Below, piece after piece: positions 35,598 through 45,013 of a DNA stretch of 64,000 nt. Position 1 is the stretch's first letter; every line of letters begins with the position of its first letter. Made by a program: the position numbers and the translations under genes. The notes below the pieces were generated by a model. That model searched no databases. It saw only the letters and a list, made by a program, of their open reading frames with translations, and was not told where the DNA came from. Location of the stretch: the NCBI RefSeq assembly GCF_004799345.1, contig NZ_SSMC01000002.1:620001-684000 (forward strand), given 5' to 3'. The stretch comes from Robertkochia marina. GTDB lineage: Bacteria; Bacteroidota; Bacteroidia; Flavobacteriales; Flavobacteriaceae.

Positions 35598-36704
35598 TCA
35601 GAAGAGTATACAAACAGGAGAAGCTATTTTTTTTCGATCAGTATAGCTTAGCTTACCGGTCATGGTATCTCTTTTGAATGCGACAAGTTCTCCTGACCGT
35701 TCATTGGCCACGACCAGAAATTGGTTGTCGGGTGTTATGGCAAAATTACGGGGCCAGTCTCCTTGGATATCTTCCCACCCGGATACTGTCAGGGTACCGT
35801 CTGATTGCGCTACTTCATAAATGACCAGTGATTGATGTCCGCGATTTGAAGCATATAAAAATTTACCGCTTTGATCCAAATGAAGATCGGCTCCCTGGCT
35901 ATGCCCCGTAAAGTCTTCCGGCAGGGTAGAGATGGTTTGAATGAGCTTGAATTCGTTTTCTTTTTCTTTTTTACCAAGAACACTGATGGTGTTACTGAGT
36001 TCGTTCATCACATAGATACGATCTTGTTCAGCATTAAACTCCAGGTGTCTCGGTCCTGATCCTGGCTCCATGGCTATAGAAGTTACCGGTTGAAGACGCA
36101 GAGTATCATCCTTTTTTACGATCTGGTTTATCCACAAACGATCACTGCCAAGATCTGAGGTGATCAGGGTAGTGTCGTTTAAAAAATAGGAGCTATGGGC
36201 ATGAGGGGCTTGCTGTCGATCATGGATGCTGTTTCCGGAAAAATTAAGGGTATCGTGCAAGATCAGGTCTTGATGCTCATTGACACCTAAAAGGGCAATG
36301 TTACCACTGCTGTAATTGGAAACAATGATGAGGCTGTCTTGGTGAATACTGATATGACAGGGATGTTCTCCCGGGATGGAAACGGCGTTTACAGTGCTCA
36401 GACCATCCGCTTCATTCATAAAGACACTCACCTGTCCGGAAGAATTTTCATTGACCGCATACAATAGTTTTCCTGAAGATGATCTGGCAAGAAATGAAGG
36501 GTTTTCACTTTCTTCGGCAAGCAGGGGGGCGCTAAGTAAACCTGCTACATTGATGGTTGCCTTATAGATGCCCCGGCTGTTTTCTCCGGTATAGGTTCCA
36601 ATTAAAAAATCCATTTCAGAGCGCTCTGTTGTTGGTTTATCCTCTTTACAAGCCATCAAAGAGATCAGTAATAACAATACCGAAAGAAAGCGTTTTAAGC
36701 ACAT
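35598..36704 (-). CDS. Lactonase-family (YbhE-like) beta-propeller lipoprotein
   Basis: A 368-aa seven-bladed propeller of the 6-phosphogluconolactonase (Lactonase) family: FLIGTYTGENSRGIYKATI, GEHPCHISIHQDSLIIVSNY (in pieces), PHAHSSYFLNDTTLITSDLG, GSGPRHLEFN and WPRNFAITPDNQFLVVANE. Unlike cytosolic Pgl it carries a lipoprotein signal (LLISLMAC, lipid-modified Cys near 19), so it is exported to the envelope and probably acts on external sugar lactones or serves another role. Starts 1 bp after the esterase stop; last gene of the minus-strand operon. Confidence 0.85.
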   Translation of the reverse strand: MCLKRFLSVLLLLISLMACKEDKPTTERSEMDFLIGTYTGENSRGIYKATINVAGLLSAPLLAEESENPSFLARSSSGKLLYAVNENSSGQVSVFMNEADGLSTVNAVSIPGEHPCHISIHQDSLIIVSNYSSGNIALLGVNEHQDLILHDTLNFSGNSIHDRQQAPHAHSSYFLNDTTLITSDLGSDRLWINQIVKKDDTLRLQPVTSIAMEPGSGPRHLEFNAEQDRIYVMNELSNTISVLGKKEKENEFKLIQTISTLPEDFTGHSQGADLHLDQSGKFLYASNRGHQSLVIYEVAQSDGTLTVSGWEDIQGDWPRNFAITPDNQFLVVANERSGELVAFKRDTMTGKLSYTDRKKIASPVCILF

Positions 36705-36705
36705 A

Positions 36706-37368
36706 TTAGTTATGATTGTTTAACCATTGCAGCATGGAAAAGAAGTTTTGCGGGGCCACGCCGTGACCCACCGGGAACTCCTGGTATTCGTGTTCAATTT
36801 TAAGTTGGCTTAAAATTTCGGGAGTTTTACGGGCCCATTCCACAGGAATCACCTGATCTACACTGCCATGAGAGGCGTAAACAGCCAATTGGGAGTGATC
36901 TTTTGAAACATAAGACTCTTCCAGTAGTTCCGGGTTAACATATCCACTAAGGGCGATTACATTGCTTATTAAATGGGGGTGACTCAGGGCTACCGCATAG
37001 CTTAATATGCTTCCCTGACTAAAGCCCATCAGATTGACACTGGATCTATTGAGACCATAAGCGTTACAGACCTCCCCAATAAATTGAATGATCAGGTCTC
37101 TTGATTGTTTAGCCTGTTCATGGTCGCTCCATTTACCATCGGTTGCATCAAAGTTGATCGCGTACCACGCATATCCATAAGGCATAAGAGAGTAGGGGGC
37201 CCGGGCAGAAATGACAAAATATTTTTCAGGTAATTCGGAGGCGAAAGAAAAAAGATCCTCCTCGTTGCTGCCATACCCATGGAGCATAATAATTACGGGG
37301 GCCTGGTCAGTGTCAATGCCCTGTGATGGACGTATGAGATGTTTTAGAGATAGTTCTTTTACGTTCAA
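36706..37368 (-). CDS. Alpha/beta-hydrolase esterase (phospholipase/carboxylesterase family)
   Basis: A 220-aa cytoplasmic esterase: oxyanion loop MLHGYGSNEEDL (near 28-39), nucleophile motif LMGFSQGSILSYAV (Ser near 118), aspartate in HGSVDQVIPVEW and histidine in FPVGHGVAP. Belongs to the YpfH/carboxylesterase group. The start codon is TTG; an in-frame stop lies a few codons further upstream with no ATG between, so TTG (MNVKELSLKHLIRP) is the most likely start. Followed directly by the lactonase gene. Confidence 0.87.
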   Translation of the reverse strand: MNVKELSLKHLIRPSQGIDTDQAPVIIMLHGYGSNEEDLFSFASELPEKYFVISARAPYSLMPYGYAWYAINFDATDGKWSDHEQAKQSRDLIIQFIGEVCNAYGLNRSSVNLMGFSQGSILSYAVALSHPHLISNVIALSGYVNPELLEESYVSKDHSQLAVYASHGSVDQVIPVEWARKTPEILSQLKIEHEYQEFPVGHGVAPQNFFSMLQWLNNHN

Positions 37369-37395
37369 GGTGTAATGTATTTTTGTGATTAGAAC

Positions 37396-37722
37396 TTAAT
37401 GAATAAAGGTAAACCACTTTTGGCACAAGGGACCGATAACGGGAATGCTATTGTATTTTTGTTGGAGGGCTCCAATAAAACCATAGACCCACAGAGTGAT
37501 GAACAGGATCCAATAGGCGGTATGCAGCATCCACAGATCAAAATTTCCAACGAAATAACCCAGCGTCCAATAAAGAATATGAAGGCCGAAAGCCTGCCTG
37601 ATATGAAAACGGGCAAACGGGTTCCTGGGTTCCTGGTTCATAAAAATGGCAATAAGGGCACCAATGATAGTAAGGTAACTAACTATTGCGGTGGTCTTAC
37701 CTTGTTCTTCGGTTGTTTTCAT
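37396..37722 (-). CDS. DUF4870-like small membrane protein
   Basis: A 108-aa protein with about three hydrophobic helices (IVSYLTIIGALIAIFM, ILYWTLGYFVGNFDLWML, ILFITLWVYGFIGAL) and the family phrase FARFHIRQAFGLHIL. Matches the DUF4870/Tic20-like group; function unknown. Eight bp after the dihydroorotase-like gene and 27 bp before the esterase, hence within one operon. Confidence 0.82.
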   Translation of the reverse strand: MKTTEEQGKTTAIVSYLTIIGALIAIFMNQEPRNPFARFHIRQAFGLHILYWTLGYFVGNFDLWMLHTAYWILFITLWVYGFIGALQQKYNSIPVIGPLCQKWFTFIH

Positions 37723-37730
37723 GGTGATCT

Positions 37731-38990
37731 TTAACTAAGGTCGGCTTCCAGATGATTCGCCCTGATAATTCCGTATACCTTGCCTTTAAGCTTCTGATCA
37801 TAGAAAGCACTATTGGCAGAGGTAGAGATAACATGCGACTTCTTAAAAACATATTCCGGGGAAGGGTCAAAAAGCGATAAGTTAGCCATAGCACCTTTTT
37901 CGATTGCAGGTAGCTCCATTTTAAAACGACCTCTTCCTGAGGTAAGCAGGCTGATTGTTTTGTCAAGAGGCAGCAGGGTGTTCAAGGCCCCAAAAGCACT
38001 TTCAAGACCAATGGTTCCGTAATCAGCATAATCAAATTCAACCTTTTTACCCTCTATGTCCCTTGGGTCGTGGTCGCTCGTCACCATATCGATAACCCCG
38101 TCGGTTAACCCTTTTAAGAGCGCCTTTCTGTCTTCTTCTGTTCTCAGTGGCGGCATGGTTTTATAACGGGTGTCAAATCCATCAAGAACACTGTCATTCA
38201 AGAATAAGTTATGTATAGCAACACTACAGGTTACATCCAGTCCTTTTTTCCTGGCAGCCGAGATCAATTCCACCGATCTTTTTGTTGAAATGGTAGGGAT
38301 ATGCAGTTTACCACCGGTATATTCCAGTATGTAAAGATCTCTGGCTATCTGTAATTCTTCAGAAAGGGCCGGGATACCTTTTAAGCCAAGCCTTAATGCC
38401 GTTTCTTCTTCATTTACCACTCCTTTCCCGGCGATGCTTTTTTCAAGGGGGAAGGAAATGACCATTCCGTCAAAGTTCTGAACGTATTGAAGGGCGATCT
38501 TTAACAGGTTGGGGTTTGCTACCGGAGACCGATAATCACCGAAAGCAATGGCACCTGACCGGCTCATATCAAATAACTCGGCCAGATCAACACCCTCTCC
38601 CTTAGCGGTGAGGGCTCCGATCGGAAAAATTTCAGTTGCAGCCCCGTTACCCCGGGCTTTGATAAATGCCATATCAGCATTGGAATCTGCTACCGGGTGG
38701 GTGTTCGGATTCACTGCAACGGCGGTAAAACCACTTCTTGCGGCGGTAAATAAGCCATGGGCAATCGTTTCTCTTTCTTCAAAGCCCGGTTCACCAAAAC
38801 TTACACTGCTGTCAAACCATCCCGGAGATACGTGCAATCCGGGGATCTCGATGATCTGAGTACCTTTCTCCGGCCCAATCTCAGGATCGATGTTTTCAAT
38901 AATGCCGTTTTTAATGTAAATATCAGCAACTTGCTGGTTGTGCTTGCCTTGCGGATCGATGATCTTGACTGATCTGAGAAGAATATTCAT
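37731..38990 (-). CDS. Dihydroorotase homologue lacking metal ligands (PyrX-like, probably non-catalytic)
   Basis: A 419-aa amidohydrolase-fold protein clearly related to PyrC. The metal motif DxHxHxREPG reads DSSVSFGEPG here (D60, S62, S64, G66), so both metal histidines and the substrate arginine are missing. The regions that normally hold the next ligands read MVISFPLEKS and LHIPTISTKRS, also without the expected histidines, while the final Asp region (TSDHDPR, D306) is kept. Non-catalytic dihydroorotases exist that help aspartate transcarbamoylase assemble; a structural role is a reasonable inference, and a true PyrC should be elsewhere in the genome. ATG overlaps the BatA-like stop by 4 bp. 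Confidence 0.85.
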   Translation of the reverse strand: MNILLRSVKIIDPQGKHNQQVADIYIKNGIIENIDPEIGPEKGTQIIEIPGLHVSPGWFDSSVSFGEPGFEERETIAHGLFTAARSGFTAVAVNPNTHPVADSNADMAFIKARGNGAATEIFPIGALTAKGEGVDLAELFDMSRSGAIAFGDYRSPVANPNLLKIALQYVQNFDGMVISFPLEKSIAGKGVVNEEETALRLGLKGIPALSEELQIARDLYILEYTGGKLHIPTISTKRSVELISAARKKGLDVTCSVAIHNLFLNDSVLDGFDTRYKTMPPLRTEEDRKALLKGLTDGVIDMVTSDHDPRDIEGKKVEFDYADYGTIGLESAFGALNTLLPLDKTISLLTSGRGRFKMELPAIEKGAMANLSLFDPSPEYVFKKSHVISTSANSAFYDQKLKGKVYGIIRANHLEADLS

Positions 38991-40909
38991 TTAAGATATT
39001 TTAAAATGAGCATTTCGGTTAAGAAAAAGGCTATTGCAAAAATAACAAACCATTTCCAAAGCTCGTTGACCATGTTTTCACTTTTTACCTGGTCAAAACC
39101 GGCTGCAATTTCCTTATAGGTGGTAAGTTCAGGAAAATTAGTGTCTTCCAGGTATCGGAGTTGACTTTCTTCTCTTGAATGATTAATACTAAATGTTTCG
39201 ATAACCTCTTCTGAGCGCAGCACATCGAAGTGCCCGGTACTTTTCCATTGTTCATCCAGAAAAAGGGTTACAAAACTACTGTAATTCTGTTGCCTTGGTA
39301 TAAACCTGTTTTCACTACTCCCTACCTTCAGAATTTCATCTTTTTCCAGGGGGGTTCGAAGATCGGCTTGCTCATCTTTCCCTAAGGTAAAATAAGGCTG
39401 TGGTAGTTTCAGGCTTTGGAGCCCCAGGGAATAGAATACCGGGACCACAAGGGCAGAACTTAACAGATCTGAATTCTCAGGAGAAATAGATGCACTGAAG
39501 GCATAATTACCATTACTACCGTATAAAAAAGGAACCCCACCGGAGAATTCCAGAATATTTTGAGAACGTGAATTAAGGGTGTAATAACTTTTAACTACGG
39601 GATATTTAAAATTTGCAACACGGTCGTTAAACACCCCTTGTAACAAAGGGTGGTCGTAGTTAATGCGGTTTACCAGAACCTCATTAGCTACCACGCTGTC
39701 ACGAGAGGGAAGACCCATCGCCAGGTTGAGGCTTTGCCAACTTTCGCGGTTTTCCTGCATGGAGGGTATCTGAAGAATGCTTATGCCGTTCTCCGACATC
39801 TCCTTCAGACTTCGTTGAAGTATTACAGGAAGTATCGGTAACTGATCGAGAATGATCAGGTTTTGCTCGCCTAAGGTATTGTAATCAATCCGGTTTGGAG
39901 GGGTAGATAACAGGTTGAATTCATCCTCGGTATAAATTCTCGACAGATAGGATGGGAGGGAGTCTCCTATATGTAAAACATTGATCTTAACATCTGAGGG
40001 CAGGTTAAAGTAGAATCGGTTATCATAATCCAGCCCGGGGTCTGAGATCTCGATCCTTGCCCTTTCAAGCCGGTCTTTTTTCAGGGTGAATTGTGCCGTT
40101 GCCATTTGGTCATTTAAGGTAACGGTACTCCGTGCTAACAGTTTATCTACGGAGAACACGGAAACAGGAACAGGTTTGGAATCAGCAGAATTACTGCTGC
40201 TAAGGAATACGGATATGGTAACATTTTCCGGGTCTGTATCAACCACAGCCATTGAGTCAATGGCAATATTATCGGCCTGAGATGGGGTAAGCTTAATTAA
40301 TCTAAGATCAGTATTTCCGGGGTCGATGCTCGTTCCGGGATCCATTCTTTGTTGCAGGTCGCTCACCACATACAATACCCGGGGCTGAGACATGTTGGAA
40401 GCAGGAGCCGATTTAAGCAGGACCTCATTCAGGTCAAGCTGCCGGGTAGTGAAGTCGATACCCAGAAGCAGGTTACGTAATTCACCTTTTGGTGCCGGAC
40501 CGTAGTCATTGTCATTAGTGATCACCTTAAGCGGTATATCTTCCGGCCAGTTATCCAATAATTGATTGATGGCCTGTTGCAATAAACTCCCTTGTGGCGC
40601 AGGCAATTGCATGGAATAGGAATTGTCAAGATATACGGTATAATCTACGGTTGTATCGTCCTGGGCATTATCTGCTGAGTAAGGCTGCGCAAAGGCTATT
40701 ACCAGCATAGCGATTCCCAGCATTCTCATCAACAAAACGAGTAATTTTTTCAGGGTGGCGCTTTTGCGGGTTTGTAATTCGATCTCTTTGAGAAATCTGA
40801 CATTGGTAAAGGCTTCCTTTTTAAAACGCCTCAAACGGAATAAATGAACTATGAGCGGGATAAACAGGAGTAAAAGTGCCCAAAGAATTTCCGGATGTTT
40901 CAAATGCAT
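38987..40909 (-). CDS. BatA/aerotolerance-type membrane protein with VWA-like domain
   Basis: A 640-aa inner-membrane protein: N-terminal BatA motif MHLKHPEILWALLLLFIPLIVHLFRLRR (in parts), second helix near 55-75, then a VWA/WFA-like extracytoplasmic domain beginning DYTVYLDNSYSMQLPAP (DxSxS metal site changed to DNSYS), and a final helix at the C-terminus (VIFAIAFFLTEMLIL). The ATG at 40909 is used; a TTG two codons upstream is less likely. Overlaps the dihydroorotase-like gene by 4 bp. Confidence 0.85.
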   Translation of the reverse strand: MHLKHPEILWALLLLFIPLIVHLFRLRRFKKEAFTNVRFLKEIELQTRKSATLKKLLVLLMRMLGIAMLVIAFAQPYSADNAQDDTTVDYTVYLDNSYSMQLPAPQGSLLQQAINQLLDNWPEDIPLKVITNDNDYGPAPKGELRNLLLGIDFTTRQLDLNEVLLKSAPASNMSQPRVLYVVSDLQQRMDPGTSIDPGNTDLRLIKLTPSQADNIAIDSMAVVDTDPENVTISVFLSSSNSADSKPVPVSVFSVDKLLARSTVTLNDQMATAQFTLKKDRLERARIEISDPGLDYDNRFYFNLPSDVKINVLHIGDSLPSYLSRIYTEDEFNLLSTPPNRIDYNTLGEQNLIILDQLPILPVILQRSLKEMSENGISILQIPSMQENRESWQSLNLAMGLPSRDSVVANEVLVNRINYDHPLLQGVFNDRVANFKYPVVKSYYTLNSRSQNILEFSGGVPFLYGSNGNYAFSASISPENSDLLSSALVVPVFYSLGLQSLKLPQPYFTLGKDEQADLRTPLEKDEILKVGSSENRFIPRQQNYSSFVTLFLDEQWKSTGHFDVLRSEEVIETFSINHSREESQLRYLEDTNFPELTTYKEIAAGFDQVKSENMVNELWKWFVIFAIAFFLTEMLILKYLK

Positions 40910-40940
40910 TCCCAATGATATATAGTCAAATATAGTATTA

Positions 40941-41780
40941 TTAATCTATTACATCGCTCCTTTTATTGAACCAGGAGGTGAGCTGTTGCCAGAAGCCGGG
41001 TTCTGTTTTCTCCGGAATATCAAAGGATTGTTCTTTGGTATAGTTATAACCAATCTCAAAAAGCTCATCGGCTTTCTGGGTGTCAAAAATAGGGTAGGAG
41101 GCCAGCTCTTCCGGTCTCAGGTATATATCGCATTGGCCCTCGATACTCCGGTTGGCGGCATTAACACTTAATTGAAAGGTACGTGCGGCTATGCTGGCAA
41201 TACCCCCCAGGGTTTCTATCTTATCCATTGGACTGATATTGATCACCACGGTATGATCGCAGCAATCTTTTAGGGGTTCCAGAGGGACATTGTTAAAAAC
41301 TCCACCATCTACATAATACAGATCGTTGATCTTTACCGGAGAGAATAGCACAGGAATCGATGCCGATGCCTGTACAATAGTAGAAAGGTCACCTTCTTTA
41401 AAGTAGGTGACCTTACCGTTTAATATGTCTGTTGCCGCAATAACCAGGGGTATCTCCAGGTCTTTGATATCTTTATCGCCCAGATGTTCCTGCAGGAGAC
41501 TTTTGAGACGATTCAGGTTGAACAGTCCAGTTTTGGGCATCTGAAAATTAGTGAGATCCCGAATGCTGAGCGACTTCATCAGCTCGTGGGTTGCTTCGGG
41601 AGATCTGCCCGCGGCAATGAAAGCTCCGGCTACGGCGCCGGCACTGACCCCGGAAATGATATCGGGTCTGATCCCTTTTTCTTCGAGAGCTTTGATGGCA
41701 CCAAGATGGGCAAAACCCCTTGCCCCGCCCCCTCCAAGAACAAACCCGAATCGATATGGTTTTTGCGATTTAGCGCTCAT
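40941..41780 (-). CDS. Patatin-like phospholipase
   Basis: A 279-aa lipid acyl hydrolase with catalytic Ser-Asp dyad. Oxyanion hole GGGGARG and GFAHLGAIKALEE near the N-terminus, nucleophile elbow GVSAGAV (Ser near 44), and the aspartate in YVDGGVFNNVP (near 176). The ATG at 41780 (MSAKSQKPYRFGFVLGGG) is preferred over an ATG 57 bp upstream; it overlaps the S10 peptidase stop by 11 bp, implying coupling. Could release fatty acids from membrane lipids. Confidence 0.9.
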   Translation of the reverse strand: MSAKSQKPYRFGFVLGGGGARGFAHLGAIKALEEKGIRPDIISGVSAGAVAGAFIAAGRSPEATHELMKSLSIRDLTNFQMPKTGLFNLNRLKSLLQEHLGDKDIKDLEIPLVIAATDILNGKVTYFKEGDLSTIVQASASIPVLFSPVKINDLYYVDGGVFNNVPLEPLKDCCDHTVVINISPMDKIETLGGIASIAARTFQLSVNAANRSIEGQCDIYLRPEELASYPIFDTQKADELFEIGYNYTKEQSFDIPEKTEPGFWQQLTSWFNKRSDVID

Positions 41781-43266
41781 ATTTTGCTGCCTTATTGGTC
41801 GCTGCAGTATTGGAAATAAAAGTTCGCAGGTCATCATTGGCTTTTTGAAGATCTTCAGCCCTGAGGTACATCATATGACCACTTCGATATCCTTTAAAGC
41901 TTAAACGATCTTTCATTTTGCCTGATGGATCCAGCTGCCACATACTGTATTTTGTGTTGAAGTAGGTGGTGGCCCCATCGTAATATCCGGCCTGGTACAG
42001 TACATTCAGGTACGGATTTTGTGCCATGGCCTGACGCAGGTTGTCTCTGGTGTTATCGTTCTCTTCGTTCCAGGGACGTACAGGTCCGAATACATTGTAT
42101 TTAATGTCTGTTCTGAACCCTAATTCTTCCTGAAGGTAATAGTTGATGGCCGGAGTAAATGAATGTAGCCATGATGTAAGCTCTGCACTGTAATCAGGCT
42201 CATCTCCTGAGTCTTTTTTATCAATACCCAGGTATCTTGAATCAAGTCGCCCTACCGTATATCCTTCTTCTCTTAAAAGCTCTTTCCAGAAAAAACGATT
42301 AGGTACCGATAAATTATGTTGCAGAATTACCCCTGCATCCATTCCGGTGTACATAGCCATTTTAGCAGCGATCCCGGATTTCTCCTCCTGACTGAGAAAA
42401 CCACCCTTAGCCAGTGCGGGAATAAGTTCGTTAATGGTGAAATCTTCAGATTCCGGTAAAACTTCCAGCAGGTCCTTATTTTGAAGCGATGATTCCAGTA
42501 CACCATGATGCCAGGCGGCAGCAGTGTAATACGGGGTATTAAGTGCTTCTGCCACAGGACCTCCTTGACGCAACACCTGGTAATCTGCCGGCGATACCAT
42601 GATAACACCGTTGAGATACATCCATTCGCTGTTCTGTAATTCGAGGGCAAGACCGGCTACCCGGGTGCCTCCATAGCTTTCTCCAATGATATACTTCGGG
42701 CTCCTCCATCGGTTATGACGGGTAACAAACGTATTGATCCAATCAGCCAGGTATTGTATATCCTCATTGACACCGAAAAATAATTCCCGATCCGGCATTT
42801 CACCATCTTTATTCGGAATCATCCTCGAATATCCCGTGTTTACCGGGTTTACATAAACCACATCGGCTATATCAAGAATGGAGTGAGGGTTGTCTTTTAC
42901 ACCATAGGGCTGCACAGGGTACCCTTCTTCATCAATGCGAAGTACTTTGGGACCGGTATACGCCAGATGCATCCAAACAGAAGCAGATCCGGGCCCTCCG
43001 TTGAAGGATATCAATAAAGGTCTTTCTGCATTGTTCTTTACATCGGTTCGGTAATAATAGGTGTGGTACAAGGAGGCAATAACCTCACCCTCTTCGTTCC
43101 AGACGGGTTGGGTTCCGGTAGCCGCTTTATAATTAACCTGATTCCCTTTTATTCTAACCGAATGATCTGTAACTATCAGGGTATCAACAGGCAGCTGCTG
43201 CTTTTGTCCGTAACTGAATGAAGTTAAAGACATACAAATTCCTAGTACAAGTAGTTTAAGTCTCAT
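41770..43266 (-). CDS. S10-family serine carboxypeptidase, secreted
   Basis: A 498-aa exported peptidase: signal peptide MRLKLLVLGICMSLTSFSYGQ, early motif FNGGPGSASVWMHL (oxyanion), nucleophile IIGESYGGTR (Ser near 194), Asp in GYYDGATTYFNT and His in YRSGHMMYL. Family members remove C-terminal residues at acidic pH. The ATG at 43266 is chosen because an upstream start would bury the signal peptide. First gene of the probable minus-strand operon running to 35598. Confidence 0.9.
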   Translation of the reverse strand: MRLKLLVLGICMSLTSFSYGQKQQLPVDTLIVTDHSVRIKGNQVNYKAATGTQPVWNEEGEVIASLYHTYYYRTDVKNNAERPLLISFNGGPGSASVWMHLAYTGPKVLRIDEEGYPVQPYGVKDNPHSILDIADVVYVNPVNTGYSRMIPNKDGEMPDRELFFGVNEDIQYLADWINTFVTRHNRWRSPKYIIGESYGGTRVAGLALELQNSEWMYLNGVIMVSPADYQVLRQGGPVAEALNTPYYTAAAWHHGVLESSLQNKDLLEVLPESEDFTINELIPALAKGGFLSQEEKSGIAAKMAMYTGMDAGVILQHNLSVPNRFFWKELLREEGYTVGRLDSRYLGIDKKDSGDEPDYSAELTSWLHSFTPAINYYLQEELGFRTDIKYNVFGPVRPWNEENDNTRDNLRQAMAQNPYLNVLYQAGYYDGATTYFNTKYSMWQLDPSGKMKDRLSFKGYRSGHMMYLRAEDLQKANDDLRTFISNTAATNKAAKYER

Positions 43267-43376
43267 AAATAGTGTGAATTTTAACGATAAAAATAGGGAT
43301 TCCATTACATTTTTTAAGACCGGTGGACAGAAAATAATACACGGAAGCTTCTTTTTAAAGCTTTTGAAGCTCAGCC

Positions 43377-44144
43377 TTAGAATTTTTCGAAAACTCCCAG
43401 CCCAAAAAGGGCAAAATCATAACGAACGGGATCCTGAGGATCGAGCTCTCTTAAGGAGTAGTCCAGTTCCTCCAGGGCTTTTGCATCATTTTGTTTGCGT
43501 TTCAAAAGACCCAGTTTTCTGGCTACCTTACCCGAATGTACGTCTAAGGGGCAGGACAATTGGGAAGGAGATACGTTTTGCCAGATACCCAAGTCAACCC
43601 CCATATTGTCCTTTCTAACCATCCATCGGAGAAACATATTGATACGCTTGGCTGCAGAGCCTTTTAAGGGATTAGAAACATGTTTTTCTGAGCGGCTTAA
43701 ATGTGGAATTTCGAAAAATTTTGAACGAAATTCTGCAATAGCACCTTGTAATCTGGGTTCATTTTGATGGGCTGCAAAAACAGCTTCCATCCCCCCATGA
43801 TAGGTATAGATATGCCTGAGTGCACGTATAAAATGCTTTAGGTCGTCACCGTTAAACGTTCGGTGAACAAAGGTTTCAAAGCGCTGCAGATCCTCTTCAG
43901 AGGCGTTCATAACAAAATCAAAAGGACTATTGCCCATCAGCTCCATCATCCTGTCGGCATTATTGATAATGCTCTTGCGATTTCCCCAGGCGATTGTTGC
44001 TGTGAGAAACCCGGCAATTTCAATATCTTCCTTTAGTGCATAACGATGAATTACCTGGATAGGGTCACTGTCAATAAAATCCGGGTTGTTGTATTGGGTT
44101 GCCTTTTCATCCAGAAAGGCCTTTAGTTCCGGTTTTGACAACAT
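43377..44144 (-). CDS. TIGR02757/DUF2400 family protein
   Basis: A 255-aa soluble protein: MLSKPELKAFLDEKATQYN, FLTATIAWGNRKSIINNADRMMELMGNSPF (in parts), NMGVDLGIWQNVSPSQLSCPLDVHSG and the final GLLKRKQNDAKALEELDYSLRELDPQDPVRYDFALFGLGV (in parts). It matches TIGR02757, conserved in Bacteroidota and others, with distant similarity to helix-hairpin-helix DNA glycosylases; activity unknown. Starts immediately after the LolD-like gene's stop. Confidence 0.88.
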   Translation of the reverse strand: MLSKPELKAFLDEKATQYNNPDFIDSDPIQVIHRYALKEDIEIAGFLTATIAWGNRKSIINNADRMMELMGNSPFDFVMNASEEDLQRFETFVHRTFNGDDLKHFIRALRHIYTYHGGMEAVFAAHQNEPRLQGAIAEFRSKFFEIPHLSRSEKHVSNPLKGSAAKRINMFLRWMVRKDNMGVDLGIWQNVSPSQLSCPLDVHSGKVARKLGLLKRKQNDAKALEELDYSLRELDPQDPVRYDFALFGLGVFEKF

Positions 44145-44837
44145 TTAATCGGAGGTTTGCAGGTTCTCTACATCTTGGGGCACAATATTACCGTCTACCA
44201 TGGTAAGCTTCCTGTCGGCCATATCAGCCAGTTCTTCGTTGTGGGTAACGATCACAAAGGTTTGACCAAATTGTTCCCGCAGTTCAAAAAATAACTTATG
44301 AAGGCGGTCGGCACTCTCAGAGTCCAGGTTTCCGCTGGGCTCATCGGCAAAAACAATATCAGGATTGTTCATCAGGGCTCTGGCTACCGCCACCCGCTGT
44401 TGTTCTCCTCCCGACAAGGTGTCGGGTTTATGGTGAAGCCTGTGTGACAGACCCAGAAAGCCAAGTAATTCAATTGCCCGCTTTTCTGCTTCAGCCTTAG
44501 GTGTTTTTTTGATGTAAGCGGGAATACACACATTTTCAAGAGCTGTGAATTCAGGAAGAAGCTGGTGAAACTGAAAGATGAAACCTATATGATCATTCCT
44601 GAAACGCGCAAGGGCCTTATCTTTTAAAGTATCTACCCTGATGCCGTTGATGATGATACTGGTATCGTTGCGGCGATCGGCCGTGTCAAGGGTTCCCAGG
44701 ATCTGGAGGAGGGTGGTTTTTCCGGCTCCGGAAGCCCCCACCACAGAAACGATCTCTCCCTTTTTTATGTTCAGATCCACTCCCTTAAGTACCTCTAAAG
44801 TTCCATAGGTTTTGTGGATGTTACGAGCTTTTATCAT
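44145..44837 (-). CDS. LolD/MacB-type ABC transporter ATP-binding protein
   Basis: A 230-aa ATPase: Walker [10 protein letters not shown] (near 33-41), signature [15 protein letters not shown], Walker [14 protein letters not shown] and H-loop VTHNEE. The Q-loop region and [17 protein letters not shown] place it in the LolD/MacB lipoprotein-release or efflux group. Its permease partner is not adjacent; only a TIGR02757 gene follows. Confidence 0.87.
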   Translation of the reverse strand: MIKARNIHKTYGTLEVLKGVDLNIKKGEIVSVVGASGAGKTTLLQILGTLDTADRRNDTSIIINGIRVDTLKDKALARFRNDHIGFIFQFHQLLPEFTALENVCIPAYIKKTPKAEAEKRAIELLGFLGLSHRLHHKPDTLSGGEQQRVAVARALMNNPDIVFADEPSGNLDSESADRLHKLFFELREQFGQTFVIVTHNEELADMADRKLTMVDGNIVPQDVENLQTSD

Positions 44838-44961
44838 AACTTGTCTAATATCTGAGCCAAAATACAGATTAAGCCACAGACTCCAAAAAATATCATCATT
44901 GGAATCTGAATTGACTCAGCCAAAATATCGTTAAAGAGGAGTTGTATGTTTAATAAATAAA

Positions 44962-44969
44962 TATATTTG
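44962..44969 (+). promoter_or_regulatory. Candidate -7 element of msrA
   Basis: TATATTTG matches TAnnTTTG, 45 bp before the ATG; a GTTG at 44941-44944 is a possible -33 with short (17-bp) spacing. Confidence 0.5.
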
Positions 44970-45013
44970 TTAAACAAAATAATCAAAGATCGGTTTTCAA
45001 TAAAATAACTTAC

